Assembly (NCBI GenBank): GCA_031254095.1
Contig: JAIRVC010000194.1
Span: 1-5,141, forward strand
Reading direction: 5' to 3'
DNA from: Acidobacteriota bacterium
Lineage (GTDB): Bacteria > Acidobacteriota > UBA6911
DNA length: 5,141 bases
Part shown: positions 1 through 5,141 of the stretch, one piece after another
Layout: every line of letters begins with the position of its first letter
How positions within the stretch are numbered: position 1 is the stretch's first letter
The notes under the pieces: model-generated
Seen by the model: the letters and a program-made list of their open reading frames with translations, nothing else
What the model was told of the DNA's origin: nothing
The model's database searches: none
Program-made: the position numbers and the translations under genes

Positions 1-1
1 T

Positions 2-70
2 TTTGCGGGGCTGCTGGTTTTTATGTTTTCGGGCGGAAGCGCCGGGGCGCTACAGGAAAAAAGCGACGAT
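2..70 (+). other. C-terminal part of a probable Sec signal peptide
   Basis: In the frame of the large exported protein, the first codons of the window read FAGLLVFMFSGGSAGA, then LQEKSDDRAEAQ. A run of hydrophobic residues followed by small residues and A-G-A fits a signal peptidase I site (Ala at -3 and -1), with the charged mature protein beginning at LQEK. The positively charged n-region would lie left of the window. No cysteine follows the core, so this is not a lipoprotein signal. Confidence 0.6.
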
Positions 71-2200
71 CGGGCGGAAGCGCAGGCAAAGGAAAGGGAA
101 GCGAAAAAAAAGCCGATCGCTCTCGCCGGCAGTGAAATCGGCGACTTGCTGCGCAAATGGTACGCCGCCGGAACCGCCGCCGGAAATATTGGCGATTACT
201 ACGACAACCGGGACAGCGGGCATTCACAGCTTGATATGTCACGGTACCCGCAGCTTCAGCAGATTGTTTACCCCGAATCCGTAATCAAATCCCGCACGAA
301 CCGGGGCAGGCAAACACGCATTCTTCCCGATGTCGTTTTCGGTAATTCATCCACTTCTTTTTCCGCGGAGGGCGGCGGAAGCAATCCAAGAGGCTACTAT
401 GTAAGCTCGCAGGGCGTGAATTTCCTTTTCAGCCAGTATACAAGCAACAACCTGTATATTTATCCGGAACATGTGGATTACGATCCCGGGCATAACAGGG
501 CAGGCGGCGGCGGTTACGGCGATCTTTATCCGATCAATACTCCTTACCTTATTATTTCCCAGGGGTCTTCCGGAACAGACCAGCCGTTCATGCGGGCCGT
601 TCCCTACACGCTGGCCGCCTTCCGTCCCGAAGTTAAGCAAAAATTAAAGGAGTCGGGATTCCTGATGCCGGTCGTGCAAATGCTGCTGCGGATTTCCAAC
701 AACGGGATCGCAACCAACGCCGACTATCTGTCCGGCAAAGCCCATCCGCCAGTTTTTCAGGGGAACGCGGTCAACGCGCGGAAAATGGTCGAAATGGCCC
801 ACGGCATTAATCTTTCAGATCTCCCGCCGATGGCGCTGATTCGCGCTGTAAAGGAAGACGCGCCTGTTTTTGGGCGCGATTATTTTGAGACTGGAAGGAC
901 TGAAAAACTCGCCGACACGCCCACCGCGATCGGACGCATTTTCCGCGGTTCCGCCCGGACGCGCAAAATCACGATAGACGCCTCTGAAAGCAAGGACCTG
1001 AATGGAAAACCGCTGAAATTTTTCTGGAGGGTTTTGCAGGGGGACGCGAGCCGGATAGAAATCAACTACCTCAATCCGGAGCAGTCCATCGCCGAAATCA
1101 CGGTTCCGCATTTTAACCGTTTTCCCGTCGAGGGAAGACCGGGTCTTGAAACCAATCGCGTCGATATCGGCGTTTTCGTTCATAACGGGACGTATTATTC
1201 TCCGCCCGCTTTTCTTACTTTTTTCATGCTTGACCGCGAAGACAGAACCTACGCTTCCGATGGCAGGATCGCGGAGATCGGCTATAACGCCGGAACGGCT
1301 CGCATATCCGTGGCGGACTGGATGACGTTTCTGCGGCTTCTGAAAAGCGACGGCGGAGGCTGGCAGGAACGGCTCCTGCGCGGACGTTTCAGCGCGGAGC
1401 AATTATCGGCTATAGGCGATATCGCGGATGAATTCGCGAAAGCCGATGCCGTGGCTGTCGCAGGGAAAATAAAACACGACGCGGCCATCGCCGCGGAAAA
1501 AGCGGCTGCTGAAAACGATAAAAGCAAGGCAAAGGCCGCGGTGGACGCTGCCCGAAAGGCTGCCGACGCCGCGCGCAGGGAGGGAGAGCGCGTTCTGGAA
1601 AAGAAACTTCCCGGACATGACATTTCCGTAGCCGCGCTGGTTCAAAAAGTATTAAACGAACTTATGGCCGACGTGAATTTCGCGTCCGCGAACGCCGCCG
1701 CGCTGGAGCAGCTCACGCGCGGCGCCGACAAAAAGGATCTGGCGGAATTGAACGCCGCCAGAGAATCACTGACGCGCCTTGGCGTTTTGCGTAAATCAGA
1801 CGGTGGATTTGAGATTAATCCCGTCAGGAAGGGAAATGCGCCACTTTCCGAACGCCTGACACGTTTTGAAAATAAATGTATCGAGCGATTGAACGCGGCG
1901 TTGCTCACGCGGGTTGTTTTGCCGAAAATACTGCGGTACGAGTGGCGCGTGAATTATGTGGATACGCGCCTTGATTCGGCCAAGGACTGGCGCGACGTTT
2001 ACAACTACGCCCCCGATGGAACGCCGATGGGGTGGACGCGATACACGAACGGCGGCATAGAGGAATTTAACGCGGAAGGACTTCTGATTATCGAGAAAGA
2101 CGCAGAGGGGCGCTGCGCTAAAGCGCAGCGAGTGCGCTACGAAAGAGTTTCGGGAGCGATAAAGACGACTCCAGCTGGCGAGATTCAGACATGTGGCTAG
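2..2200 (+). CDS. Large exported protein of unknown function, 5' end outside window
   Basis: I do not recognise a characterised family. The visible reading frame gives 732 residues and ends in TAG. An ATG at 23 exists, but the frame is open to the window edge, and the residues before it (FAGLLVF) continue into MFSGGSAGA. This looks like the hydrophobic core and AGA cleavage site of a Sec signal peptide, so the true start is probably upstream and the protein is secreted or periplasmic. Numbering from the ATG at 23: residues 60-290 hold a Gly/Tyr-rich region with NTPYLIISQGSSGTDQPF and a segment beginning TLAAFRPEVK. Residues 315-403 resemble a PKD-like beta-sandwich (ITIDASESKDLNGKPLKFFW, later VDIGVFVHNGTYYSPPAF). 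Residues 470-530 are Ala/Lys/Glu-rich and probably helical or coiled-coil. Residues 641-715 (YNYAPDGTPMGWTRY and following) resemble a YD-repeat-like beta strand series. I see no catalytic motif and no lipobox. Similar proteins occur, from memory, in PVC bacteria. The CDS is certain; function is unknown. Confidence 0.9.
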   Translation, partial: FAGLLVFMFSGGSAGALQEKSDDRAEAQAKEREAKKKPIALAGSEIGDLLRKWYAAGTAAGNIGDYYDNRDSGHSQLDMSRYPQLQQIVYPESVIKSRTNRGRQTRILPDVVFGNSSTSFSAEGGGSNPRGYYVSSQGVNFLFSQYTSNNLYIYPEHVDYDPGHNRAGGGGYGDLYPINTPYLIISQGSSGTDQPFMRAVPYTLAAFRPEVKQKLKESGFLMPVVQMLLRISNNGIATNADYLSGKAHPPVFQGNAVNARKMVEMAHGINLSDLPPMALIRAVKEDAPVFGRDYFETGRTEKLADTPTAIGRIFRGSARTRKITIDASESKDLNGKPLKFFWRVLQGDASRIEINYLNPEQSIAEITVPHFNRFPVEGRPGLETNRVDIGVFVHNGTYYSPPAFLTFFMLDREDRTYASDGRIAEIGYNAGTARISVADWMTFLRLLKSDGGGWQERLLRGRFSAEQLSAIGDIADEFAKADAVAVAGKIKHDAAIAAEKAAAENDKSKAKAAVDAARKAADAARREGERVLEKKLPGHDISVAALVQKVLNELMADVNFASANAAALEQLTRGADKKDLAELNAARESLTRLGVLRKSDGGFEINPVRKGNAPLSERLTRFENKCIERLNAALLTRVVLPKILRYEWRVNYVDTRLDSAKDWRDVYNYAPDGTPMGWTRYTNGGIEEFNAEGLLIIEKDAEGRCAKAQRVRYERVSGAIKTTPAGEIQTCG
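2111..2130. repeat. Strong GC hairpin inside the 3' end of the exported-protein gene
   Basis: CGCTGCGCT (2111-2119) and AGCGCAGCG (2122-2130) are exact reverse complements separated by two bases, giving about 8 bp of stem with a TAAA loop. It falls in the codons for GRCAKAQRV, about 70 bases before the stop. It may be incidental to codon choice or may affect the mRNA 3' end. Confidence 0.5.
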
Positions 2201-2201
2201 C

Positions 2202-2216
2202 CGGCCCAGTTGGCCG
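2202..2216 (+). terminator. Weak hairpin just after the exported-protein stop
   Basis: CGGCC (2202-2206) and GGCCG (2212-2216) form a 5-bp stem with a CAGTT loop, starting two bases after the TAG stop. It sits where a terminator is expected, but no T-run follows (the next bases are ATATTGAAC). It is at best a weak or factor-assisted terminator. Confidence 0.25.
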
Positions 2217-2266
2217 ATATTGAACTGTCATGGCTGACGCATAAAAAATATAAAACACATAAAATC

Positions 2267-2281
2267 AGCGCCGGCGGCGCT
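2267..2281. terminator. GC hairpin, possible terminator stem
   Basis: AGCGCC (2267-2272), loop GGC, and GGCGCT (2276-2281) form a perfect 6-bp GC-rich stem 66 bases after the upstream stop codon. The plus strand continues AGACGTTAG with no T-run. Read on the minus strand, the stem is followed by GATTTTATG, which is only slightly more terminator-like. No gene ends here on the minus strand, so the role is unclear. Confidence 0.25.
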
Positions 2282-2360
2282 AGACGTTAGTAACCCGATA
2301 CACAATGATTTTGCAAAACGTTAATTGAGCAAATCCGGTCAAACCCGCAATGTTGGTCAG

Positions 2361-2392
2361 GCCTGTCAGCCGACATACAGGCGTAAGCCCTG
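2361..2392 (+). other. Foldable stretch with GTAA-capped hairpin, possible structured RNA
   Basis: GCCTGT (2361-2366) can pair with ACAGGC (2377-2382). Alternatively CAGGC (2378-2382) pairs with GCC and TG at 2387-2392, with one bulged C and a GTAA (GNRA-type) tetraloop. A third option is TGTC (2364-2367) with GACA (2372-2375). Mutually exclusive pairings like these could belong to a regulatory RNA, but they could also be chance in a GC-rich gap. No known riboswitch core was matched. It lies more than 200 bases upstream of mop. Confidence 0.2.
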
Positions 2393-2505
2393 CCCGCTAT
2401 CGCCTCAACTCACAAAAAACTCTGTCGTTTGACGAACGTCCGCAGTAGAATCAATTTTTGTGTGTGATTCAGGCGGCTTTTATGCGAGATTCTGAGCCTA
2501 AAAAG

Positions 2506-2529
2506 TTGACATGATACTGGAGATTATCA
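2506..2529 (+). promoter_or_regulatory. Possible mop promoter and operator (TTGACA plus TGATA-N8-TATCA dyad)
   Basis: A perfect -35 hexamer TTGACA (2506-2511) is followed at once by a dyad, TGATA (2512-2516) and TATCA (2525-2529) separated by eight bases. No convincing -10 hexamer lies 16-18 bases beyond TTGACA, so the promoter call is weak. The dyad has the shape of a repressor or activator site about 75 bases before the mop start. It does not match the ModE-type operator sequence as I know it, so molybdate control is only a guess. Confidence 0.3.
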
Positions 2530-2545
2530 GGAGTAAAACAAAGAA

Positions 2546-2581
2546 GATAAGGACGGAAAATGCAGCTTATCCGTCCTTATC
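2546..2581. promoter_or_regulatory. Perfect 12-bp hairpin in the mop leader
   Basis: GATAAGGACGGA (2546-2557) and TCCGTCCTTATC (2570-2581) are exact reverse complements around a 12-base loop. The element ends 23 bases before the mop start and 10 bases before its ribosome site, so it would sit in the 5' leader of the mRNA. No T-run follows on the plus strand. On the minus strand the stem is followed by CTTCTTTGTTTT, so it could also terminate antisense transcription coming from the dinB side. Whether it acts as an RNA structure or as a DNA operator cannot be decided from sequence. Confidence 0.5.
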
Positions 2582-2591
2582 CGCCATAGAT

Positions 2592-2597
2592 GAGGAG
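2592..2597 (+). promoter_or_regulatory. Ribosome binding site that fixes the mop start
   Basis: GAGGAG lies seven bases before the ATG at 2605. An in-frame ATG at 2590 overlaps this site and would add MRRKI, which does not match molbindin N-termini, so 2605 is chosen. Confidence 0.8.
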
Positions 2598-2604
2598 AAA
2601 AATC

Positions 2605-2811
2605 ATGAAATACGGTGTACGCAACACACTAAATGCTACTGTGACGAAGGTGAAGCAAGGCGACGTGATGTCGCAGATTGAATGCAAACTGAAAGCGGGA
2701 GTTATTTCTTCCGTTCTGACAACGGATTCGGTGCAGGAATTGGATTTGAAAAAAGGGGATCAAATTCTGCTTTTGGTGAAAGCCATTCACGTTATTCCGG
2801 TCAAGGAATGA
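2605..2811 (+). CDS. Molbindin (Mop/TOBE domain molybdate-binding protein)
   Basis: A 68-residue protein matching the single-domain molbindin family, whose members are usually about 68-70 residues. Such proteins assemble into small oligomers (hexamers in known structures) that bind molybdate or tungstate between subunits, buffering the oxyanion in the cytoplasm for cofactor synthesis. Visible hallmarks are the N-terminal VRNTL (family SARNQL), the central pattern ending SSVLTTDSVQELDLKKGD (family TSIITNESVEELGLKEGD), and the final strand LLLVKAIHVIPV (family AVIKATDVMV). The Thr of the usual KAT or KST is Ile61 here, the Gly after the first strand is Ala11, and the GL of the turn is DL. It stands alone: no ModA, ModB, ModC or molybdopterin gene is in the window. 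GC is about 44%, lower than most neighbouring coding sequence. The family call is firm; the exact ligand is inferred. Confidence 0.9.
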   Translation: MKYGVRNTLNATVTKVKQGDVMSQIECKLKAGVISSVLTTDSVQELDLKKGDQILLLVKAIHVIPVKE

Positions 2812-2846
2812 CACGCCCATTACCCCTTCTATGAAATCGTTGACAC

Positions 2847-2864
2847 AGCAGGTGTTTACCTGCT
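2847..2864 (+). terminator. Perfect 7-bp hairpin downstream of mop, candidate terminator
   Basis: AGCAGGT (2847-2853), loop GTTT, and ACCTGCT (2858-2864) form a perfect stem 35 bases after the mop stop. The following bases (TTCCATG) make only a poor T-tract, so efficiency as an intrinsic terminator is doubtful. The position and the small loop favour a terminator over an operator. Confidence 0.4.
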
Positions 2865-2877
2865 TTCCATGCGATGT

Positions 2878-2946
2878 GAAATGAATGGAATCGGAATAGT
2901 CGCCAGCACAGAGATCGCGCCGGCGGATTCCGACTCCATTCATTTC
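2878..2946. repeat. Long near-perfect inverted repeat, 20-base arms
   Basis: Left arm 2878-2897 (GAAATGAATGGA then ATCGGAAT) and right arm 2927-2946 (ATTCCGAC then TCCATTCATTTC) are reverse complements at 19 of 20 positions. The one exception, A2890 against C2934, becomes a G-U wobble in a minus-strand RNA, so the stem is uninterrupted when transcribed from dinB. The 29-base loop pairs further: CGCC (2901-2904) with GGCG (2922-2925), and GC (2906-2907) with GC (2919-2920). The right arm ends 16 bases from the dinB stop. Possibilities are a dinB (or bidirectional) terminator, an mRNA 3'-end protector, or a copy of a dispersed palindromic element. Confidence 0.75.
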
Positions 2947-2962
2947 GTGATTTACATTTTTA

Positions 2963-4147
2963 TTACGCCTTTGGGTGAATCAGCGCGGCGCGGGTGATTG
3001 CCCGGCCGCCGAAACGCCGGCAAATATCATCGACGGCTTCGGCGAGTTTCTGTTCCTTACGCGAAACCTGATTAAAAAGATCAGGTTGCGGGCCGGCGGC
3101 GGAATTTCCGGACTCAAGGCCGCTTACGGAAACGCCGATCAGCCGGACGCGCGTTCCTTCCTGAAACAGCTTTTTTGTAAGTTCGAGCGCAACAGGGAAA
3201 ATTTTTTCCACCGTATCCACCATTTCTCTCAGCGTTGTTTGCCTGGTGAAGGTTGAAAAATCTTCCTTGCGAAATTTTACCGCCACCGTGCGCGCCCGTA
3301 CCTTTTCGAGGCGCATCCGCCGCGTCGTTTTTTCGGTCAGTTCAAGCAGGGCTGCGCGAATCAGGCCGAAATCAGCGGTGTCTTTTTCAAACGTTATTTC
3401 ATGCCCTATGGATTTACGCCCTTCCTGCGGCTTGACGGGGCGGTCGTCAATTCCCTGCGAAAGCCGCCACAGCCGCGCGCCCGTATCTCCCAGCAGCCGC
3501 TCAAGATCGCCCGGCTGGACAGCCGCGATCTGCCCGATCGGCCGCAGGCCTATTTTTTTGAGAACCTCCCCGGTTTTCTGCCCGACGCCCCAAAGGCAGC
3601 GTATGGAAAGCGGCGCGAGGAATTCTTTTTCCCCGCCCGGCTCAACGACGACCAGGCCGTCCGGTTTTTTAAGATCCGAAGCTATTTTCGCAATGAACTT
3701 GTTTGAGGCGACGCCTACGGACGCGGTCAGGCGGAGATCGCCGAAAATACGGCTTTTGATTTTTTCCGCGATCTCCCTGCCCGTTCCGGACAGCCTGCGG
3801 CAGCCGGTGACGTCTATAAAGGCCTCGTCTATGCTGATCTGTTCCACCATGTCCGAATAATCCGCCAGAATTTGCATGATCATTCCGGATACGCGCGCAT
3901 ATTTGCTCATGTCGGGAGGGACGTAAATGCCGTGGGGACAGAGCCGCCACGCCTGTGAAATCGGCTGCGCGGAATGTACGCCGAAGCGCCGGGCCTCATA
4001 AGAACAGGTTGAAACGATCCCGCGTCCCATTCCGCCTTTCGGGTCGGCGCCGACAATAAGCGGGCGTCCCCGATATCCGGGATTATCCCTCTGCTCCACC
4101 GCCGCGTAGAAGGCGTCCATGTCAATGTGTAAAATCGTTCGTAGCAT
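2963..4147 (-). CDS. dinB: DNA polymerase IV (Y-family translesion polymerase)
   Basis: A 394-residue DinB, within the usual family range (E. coli has 351). It copies past damaged template bases in the cytoplasm with low fidelity and without proofreading. Catalytic carboxylates are Asp9 in HIDMDAFYAAVEQ and Asp107/Glu108 in QISIDEAFIDVTG. Tyr14 takes the steric-gate place that excludes ribonucleotides. SYEARRFGVHSAQP is the finger motif, and ASVGVASNKFIAKIASDLKKPDG completes the palm. A thumb helix-hairpin-helix region (RCLWGVGQKTGEVLKKIG) and little-finger domain follow. QPDLF at residues 354-358 fits the sliding-clamp motif QL[SD]LF and is followed by the common tail ending FGGRAITRAALIHPKA. 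ATG at 4147 was chosen because its protein begins MLRTILHIDMD like the family; a TTG at 4168 would add seven residues. Neither start has a strong ribosome site. It is divergent from the channel gene and convergent with mop. No clear LexA box was seen. Confidence 0.97.
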   Translation of the reverse strand: MLRTILHIDMDAFYAAVEQRDNPGYRGRPLIVGADPKGGMGRGIVSTCSYEARRFGVHSAQPISQAWRLCPHGIYVPPDMSKYARVSGMIMQILADYSDMVEQISIDEAFIDVTGCRRLSGTGREIAEKIKSRIFGDLRLTASVGVASNKFIAKIASDLKKPDGLVVVEPGGEKEFLAPLSIRCLWGVGQKTGEVLKKIGLRPIGQIAAVQPGDLERLLGDTGARLWRLSQGIDDRPVKPQEGRKSIGHEITFEKDTADFGLIRAALLELTEKTTRRMRLEKVRARTVAVKFRKEDFSTFTRQTTLREMVDTVEKIFPVALELTKKLFQEGTRVRLIGVSVSGLESGNSAAGPQPDLFNQVSRKEQKLAEAVDDICRRFGGRAITRAALIHPKA

Positions 4148-4235
4148 GGCTGGAACTTTACTATACAATTAAACATAACCGCGTAATAGTGAAACGGTTT
4201 CTGTTTGAAAGCTTATATTTTACGGAAGCGGCGCA
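4148..4235. promoter_or_regulatory. Divergent promoter region of dinB and the mscS-type gene
   Basis: These 88 bases must carry the start signals of both divergent genes. On the minus strand a TATAGT (4160-4165) could be a -10 element for dinB, giving a very short leader, but no good -35 lies upstream of it. On the plus strand the AT-rich stretch GCTTATATTTTA (4211-4222) could hold the -10 of the channel gene. An inverted repeat AACCG (4177-4181) and CGGTT (4195-4199) with a 13-base spacer sits between them and might bind a shared regulator. None of these is strong. Confidence 0.4.
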
Positions 4236-5141
4236 ATGGATTCTTTAGATAGCTGGGTGGATCAACACGTCAAAGGCGAAACGCCGGAAATGCTTTTCGT
4301 GTATGTCGGCATCGTTTTACTGGCGGTACTGATTTTTAATTTCATCATGCGCCGCGTTCTTGTCCGAATGGAAAAAAAAGCCCGGCAAACGAGCATGGTT
4401 TGGGACGACGCGCTTATTTCAGCGACCCGCAAGCCGGCTTCGTTGATGGTCTGGATCGCCGGATTTTCGCTGGCCGCGCAGATCGTCAAATCGGAAATGA
4501 GCACCGAGCTTTTTGGCGCCGTTCCCGTCATCCACACCGTAGGAGTTATAGCCTGCTTATCGTGGTTTCTTGTGCGATTTATCCGCAATATGCAGAGCGC
4601 CTTTATCACGCAGAAAATCAAGCTCGGAGTACCCACTGACCGAACCACGATAGACGCCATCGGACAGATATTGCGTGTTATTGTCATCATCTCCGCTTTT
4701 CTCGTGTGCCTGCAAAGCCTGGGCTTTTCAATCTCAGGCATACTGGCGTTCGGCGGCATCGGCGGCATCGCCATCGGCTTTGCCGCCAAGGATCTGCTGG
4801 CCAATTTCTTCGGCGGCCTGATGATTCATCTGGACAGGCCGTTCGCCGTCGGCGACTGGATCCGTTCATCGGAAAAACAGATTGAGGGAACCGTGGAGGA
4901 AATCGGCTGGCGAATCACGCGCATCCGCACATTCGACAAGCGGCCGCTTTACGTTCCGAATTCCATATTCACAAATATTACGGTGGAAAACCCGTCGCGC
5001 ATGTCCAACCGGCGCATCAAAGAAACAAGAGGATTGCGCTATGAAGACATTGAAAAGATTGAAAACATCATCGAGGACATCCGGGCGATGCTACGGGCTC
5101 ATCCGGAAATAGATCAGTCGCAAACACTTGTCGTAACTTTT
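4236..5141 (+). CDS. YnaI-like MscS-family mechanosensitive channel, 3' end outside window
   Basis: A channel of the MscS superfamily that opens when membrane tension rises and releases solutes during hypo-osmotic shock, in the inner membrane. The first 302 residues are present and the frame is still open at the window edge. ATG at 4236 has GGAAG (4224-4228) seven bases upstream. Hydrophobic segments fall at about residues 19-38, 68-84, 93-116, 145-164 and 167-198, suggesting five helices as in E. coli YnaI rather than three as in MscS. The last is the pore helix, with SGILAFGGIGGIAIGFAAKD; aligned with MscS, Ile178 and Phe182 take the places of seal residues Leu105 and Leu109. GLMIHLDRPFAVGDWI and IEGTVEEIGWRITRIRTFD are the conserved beta domain, followed by VPNSIFTN and the start of the cytoplasmic alpha/beta domain. 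YnaI is about 343 residues, so perhaps 40-80 residues are missing here. Divergent from dinB, with no evident functional link. Confidence 0.95.
   Translation, partial: MDSLDSWVDQHVKGETPEMLFVYVGIVLLAVLIFNFIMRRVLVRMEKKARQTSMVWDDALISATRKPASLMVWIAGFSLAAQIVKSEMSTELFGAVPVIHTVGVIACLSWFLVRFIRNMQSAFITQKIKLGVPTDRTTIDAIGQILRVIVIISAFLVCLQSLGFSISGILAFGGIGGIAIGFAAKDLLANFFGGLMIHLDRPFAVGDWIRSSEKQIEGTVEEIGWRITRIRTFDKRPLYVPNSIFTNITVENPSRMSNRRIKETRGLRYEDIEKIENIIEDIRAMLRAHPEIDQSQTLVVTF
4752..4769 (+). repeat. Tandem 9-base repeat in the pore helix codons
   Basis: GGCGGCATC occurs twice in a row (4752-4760 and 4761-4769), encoding Gly-Gly-Ile twice in the pore-lining helix of the channel. Small residues at these positions are normal for tight helix packing in the family, so this is probably a consequence of coding constraint, though exact codon repetition could permit in-frame slippage. 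Confidence 0.6.

Larger units (their letters stand above)
2201..2604. other. 404-base noncoding gap with several small hairpins
   Basis: No open frame with a start, ribosome site and plausible protein is visible on either strand between the exported-protein stop and mop. The gap contains a 5-bp hairpin at 2202-2216, a 6-bp GC hairpin at 2267-2281, a folded stretch at 2361-2392 including a GTAA tetraloop, a 6-bp inverted repeat at 2448-2470 (GAATCA/TGATTC), a TTGACA hexamer at 2506-2511, a TGATA/TATCA dyad at 2512-2529, and a 12-bp perfect hairpin at 2546-2581. The left half may hold the end of the upstream transcript, and the right half the control region of mop. No tRNA or recognisable riboswitch core was found by eye. 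Confidence 0.6.
2812..2962. other. Convergent gap between mop and dinB, rich in palindromes
   Basis: The 151 bases between the two convergent stop codons contain no plausible gene. They hold a perfect 7-bp hairpin (2847-2864) and a large imperfect stem-loop (2878-2946), plus a second TTGACA at 2840-2845 that has no matching -10. Such gaps commonly hold transcription terminators for both genes, but the larger palindrome is longer than a terminator needs to be. Confidence 0.6.

Noticed and set aside
815..1402. Minus-strand 195-codon open frame inside the exported-protein gene
   Set aside because: It is antisense to a continuous, domain-like plus-strand frame, has no ribosome site and shows no recognisable motif.
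2285..2400. A start-less minus-strand frame of about 38 codons with LTG-like repeats (RAGLTPVCRLTGLTNIAGLTG)
   Set aside because: It is bounded by stops, has no ATG or ribosome site, and the repetitive look is likely chance; there is no support for a gene or gene remnant.
2341..2400. Molybdenum cofactor riboswitch upstream of mop
   Set aside because: A GCCGAC string occurs, but the rest of the conserved core was not found and the position is more than 200 bases from the gene.
2840..2845. TTGACA as a promoter between mop and dinB
   Set aside because: No -10 element lies at the right distance, and no plus-strand gene follows before the antisense dinB.
2629..2943. Minus-strand 104-codon open frame across mop and the convergent gap
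   Set aside because: It overlaps a well-supported mop gene, and its protein resembles nothing and covers the palindromes.
2267..2960. Integron cassette with attC sites around mop
   Set aside because: No matching GTTRRRY and RYYYAAC end pair was found at suitable positions; the palindromes have different ends.
3246..3860. Plus-strand 204-codon open frame inside dinB
   Set aside because: It is antisense to a fully conserved polymerase, with an Arg/Ser-rich composition typical of a shadow frame.
4262..4804. Minus-strand 180-codon open frame opposite the channel gene
   Set aside because: The plus strand encodes a clear MscS-family protein through this whole stretch; the minus-strand product is low-complexity and unrecognisable.

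Overview
The window is a stretch of bacterial chromosome, probably from the PVC side of the tree (Lentisphaerae, Verrucomicrobia or Planctomycetes). That placement is tentative. It rests mainly on the large exported protein at the left, whose sequence style I associate with those phyla. No ribosomal or other strong phylogenetic marker is present. Coding regions are moderately GC-rich, except for the small mop gene (about 44% GC by hand count). I see no phage, insertion sequence, CRISPR array, tRNA or rRNA.

Layout. (1) Positions 2-2200, plus strand: the 3' part of a long gene for an exported protein of unknown function, whose true start lies left of the window. (2) Positions 2201-2604: a 404-base noncoding gap holding several small hairpins, a -35-like TTGACA, a short dyad and a perfect 12-bp hairpin just before the next gene. 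(3) Positions 2605-2811, plus strand: a 68-residue molbindin (Mop domain) likely to bind molybdate or tungstate. (4) Positions 2812-2962: a convergent gap with a perfect 7-bp hairpin and a long near-perfect inverted repeat with 20-base arms. (5) Positions 2963-4147, minus strand: dinB, DNA polymerase IV, intact with catalytic residues and a sliding-clamp motif. (6) Positions 4148-4235: an 88-base divergent promoter region. (7) Positions 4236-5141, plus strand: the first 302 codons of a YnaI-like small-conductance mechanosensitive channel, running off the right end.

The genes do not form one operon. mop stands alone, dinB and the channel gene are divergent, and mop and dinB converge. Their roles (metal oxyanion binding, translesion synthesis, osmotic protection) are not obviously linked. 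The dense palindromes on both sides of mop are the least explained part of the window. Everything here except the exported protein and the palindromes belongs to well-known families, and I do not see convincing evidence for a new multi-gene system.
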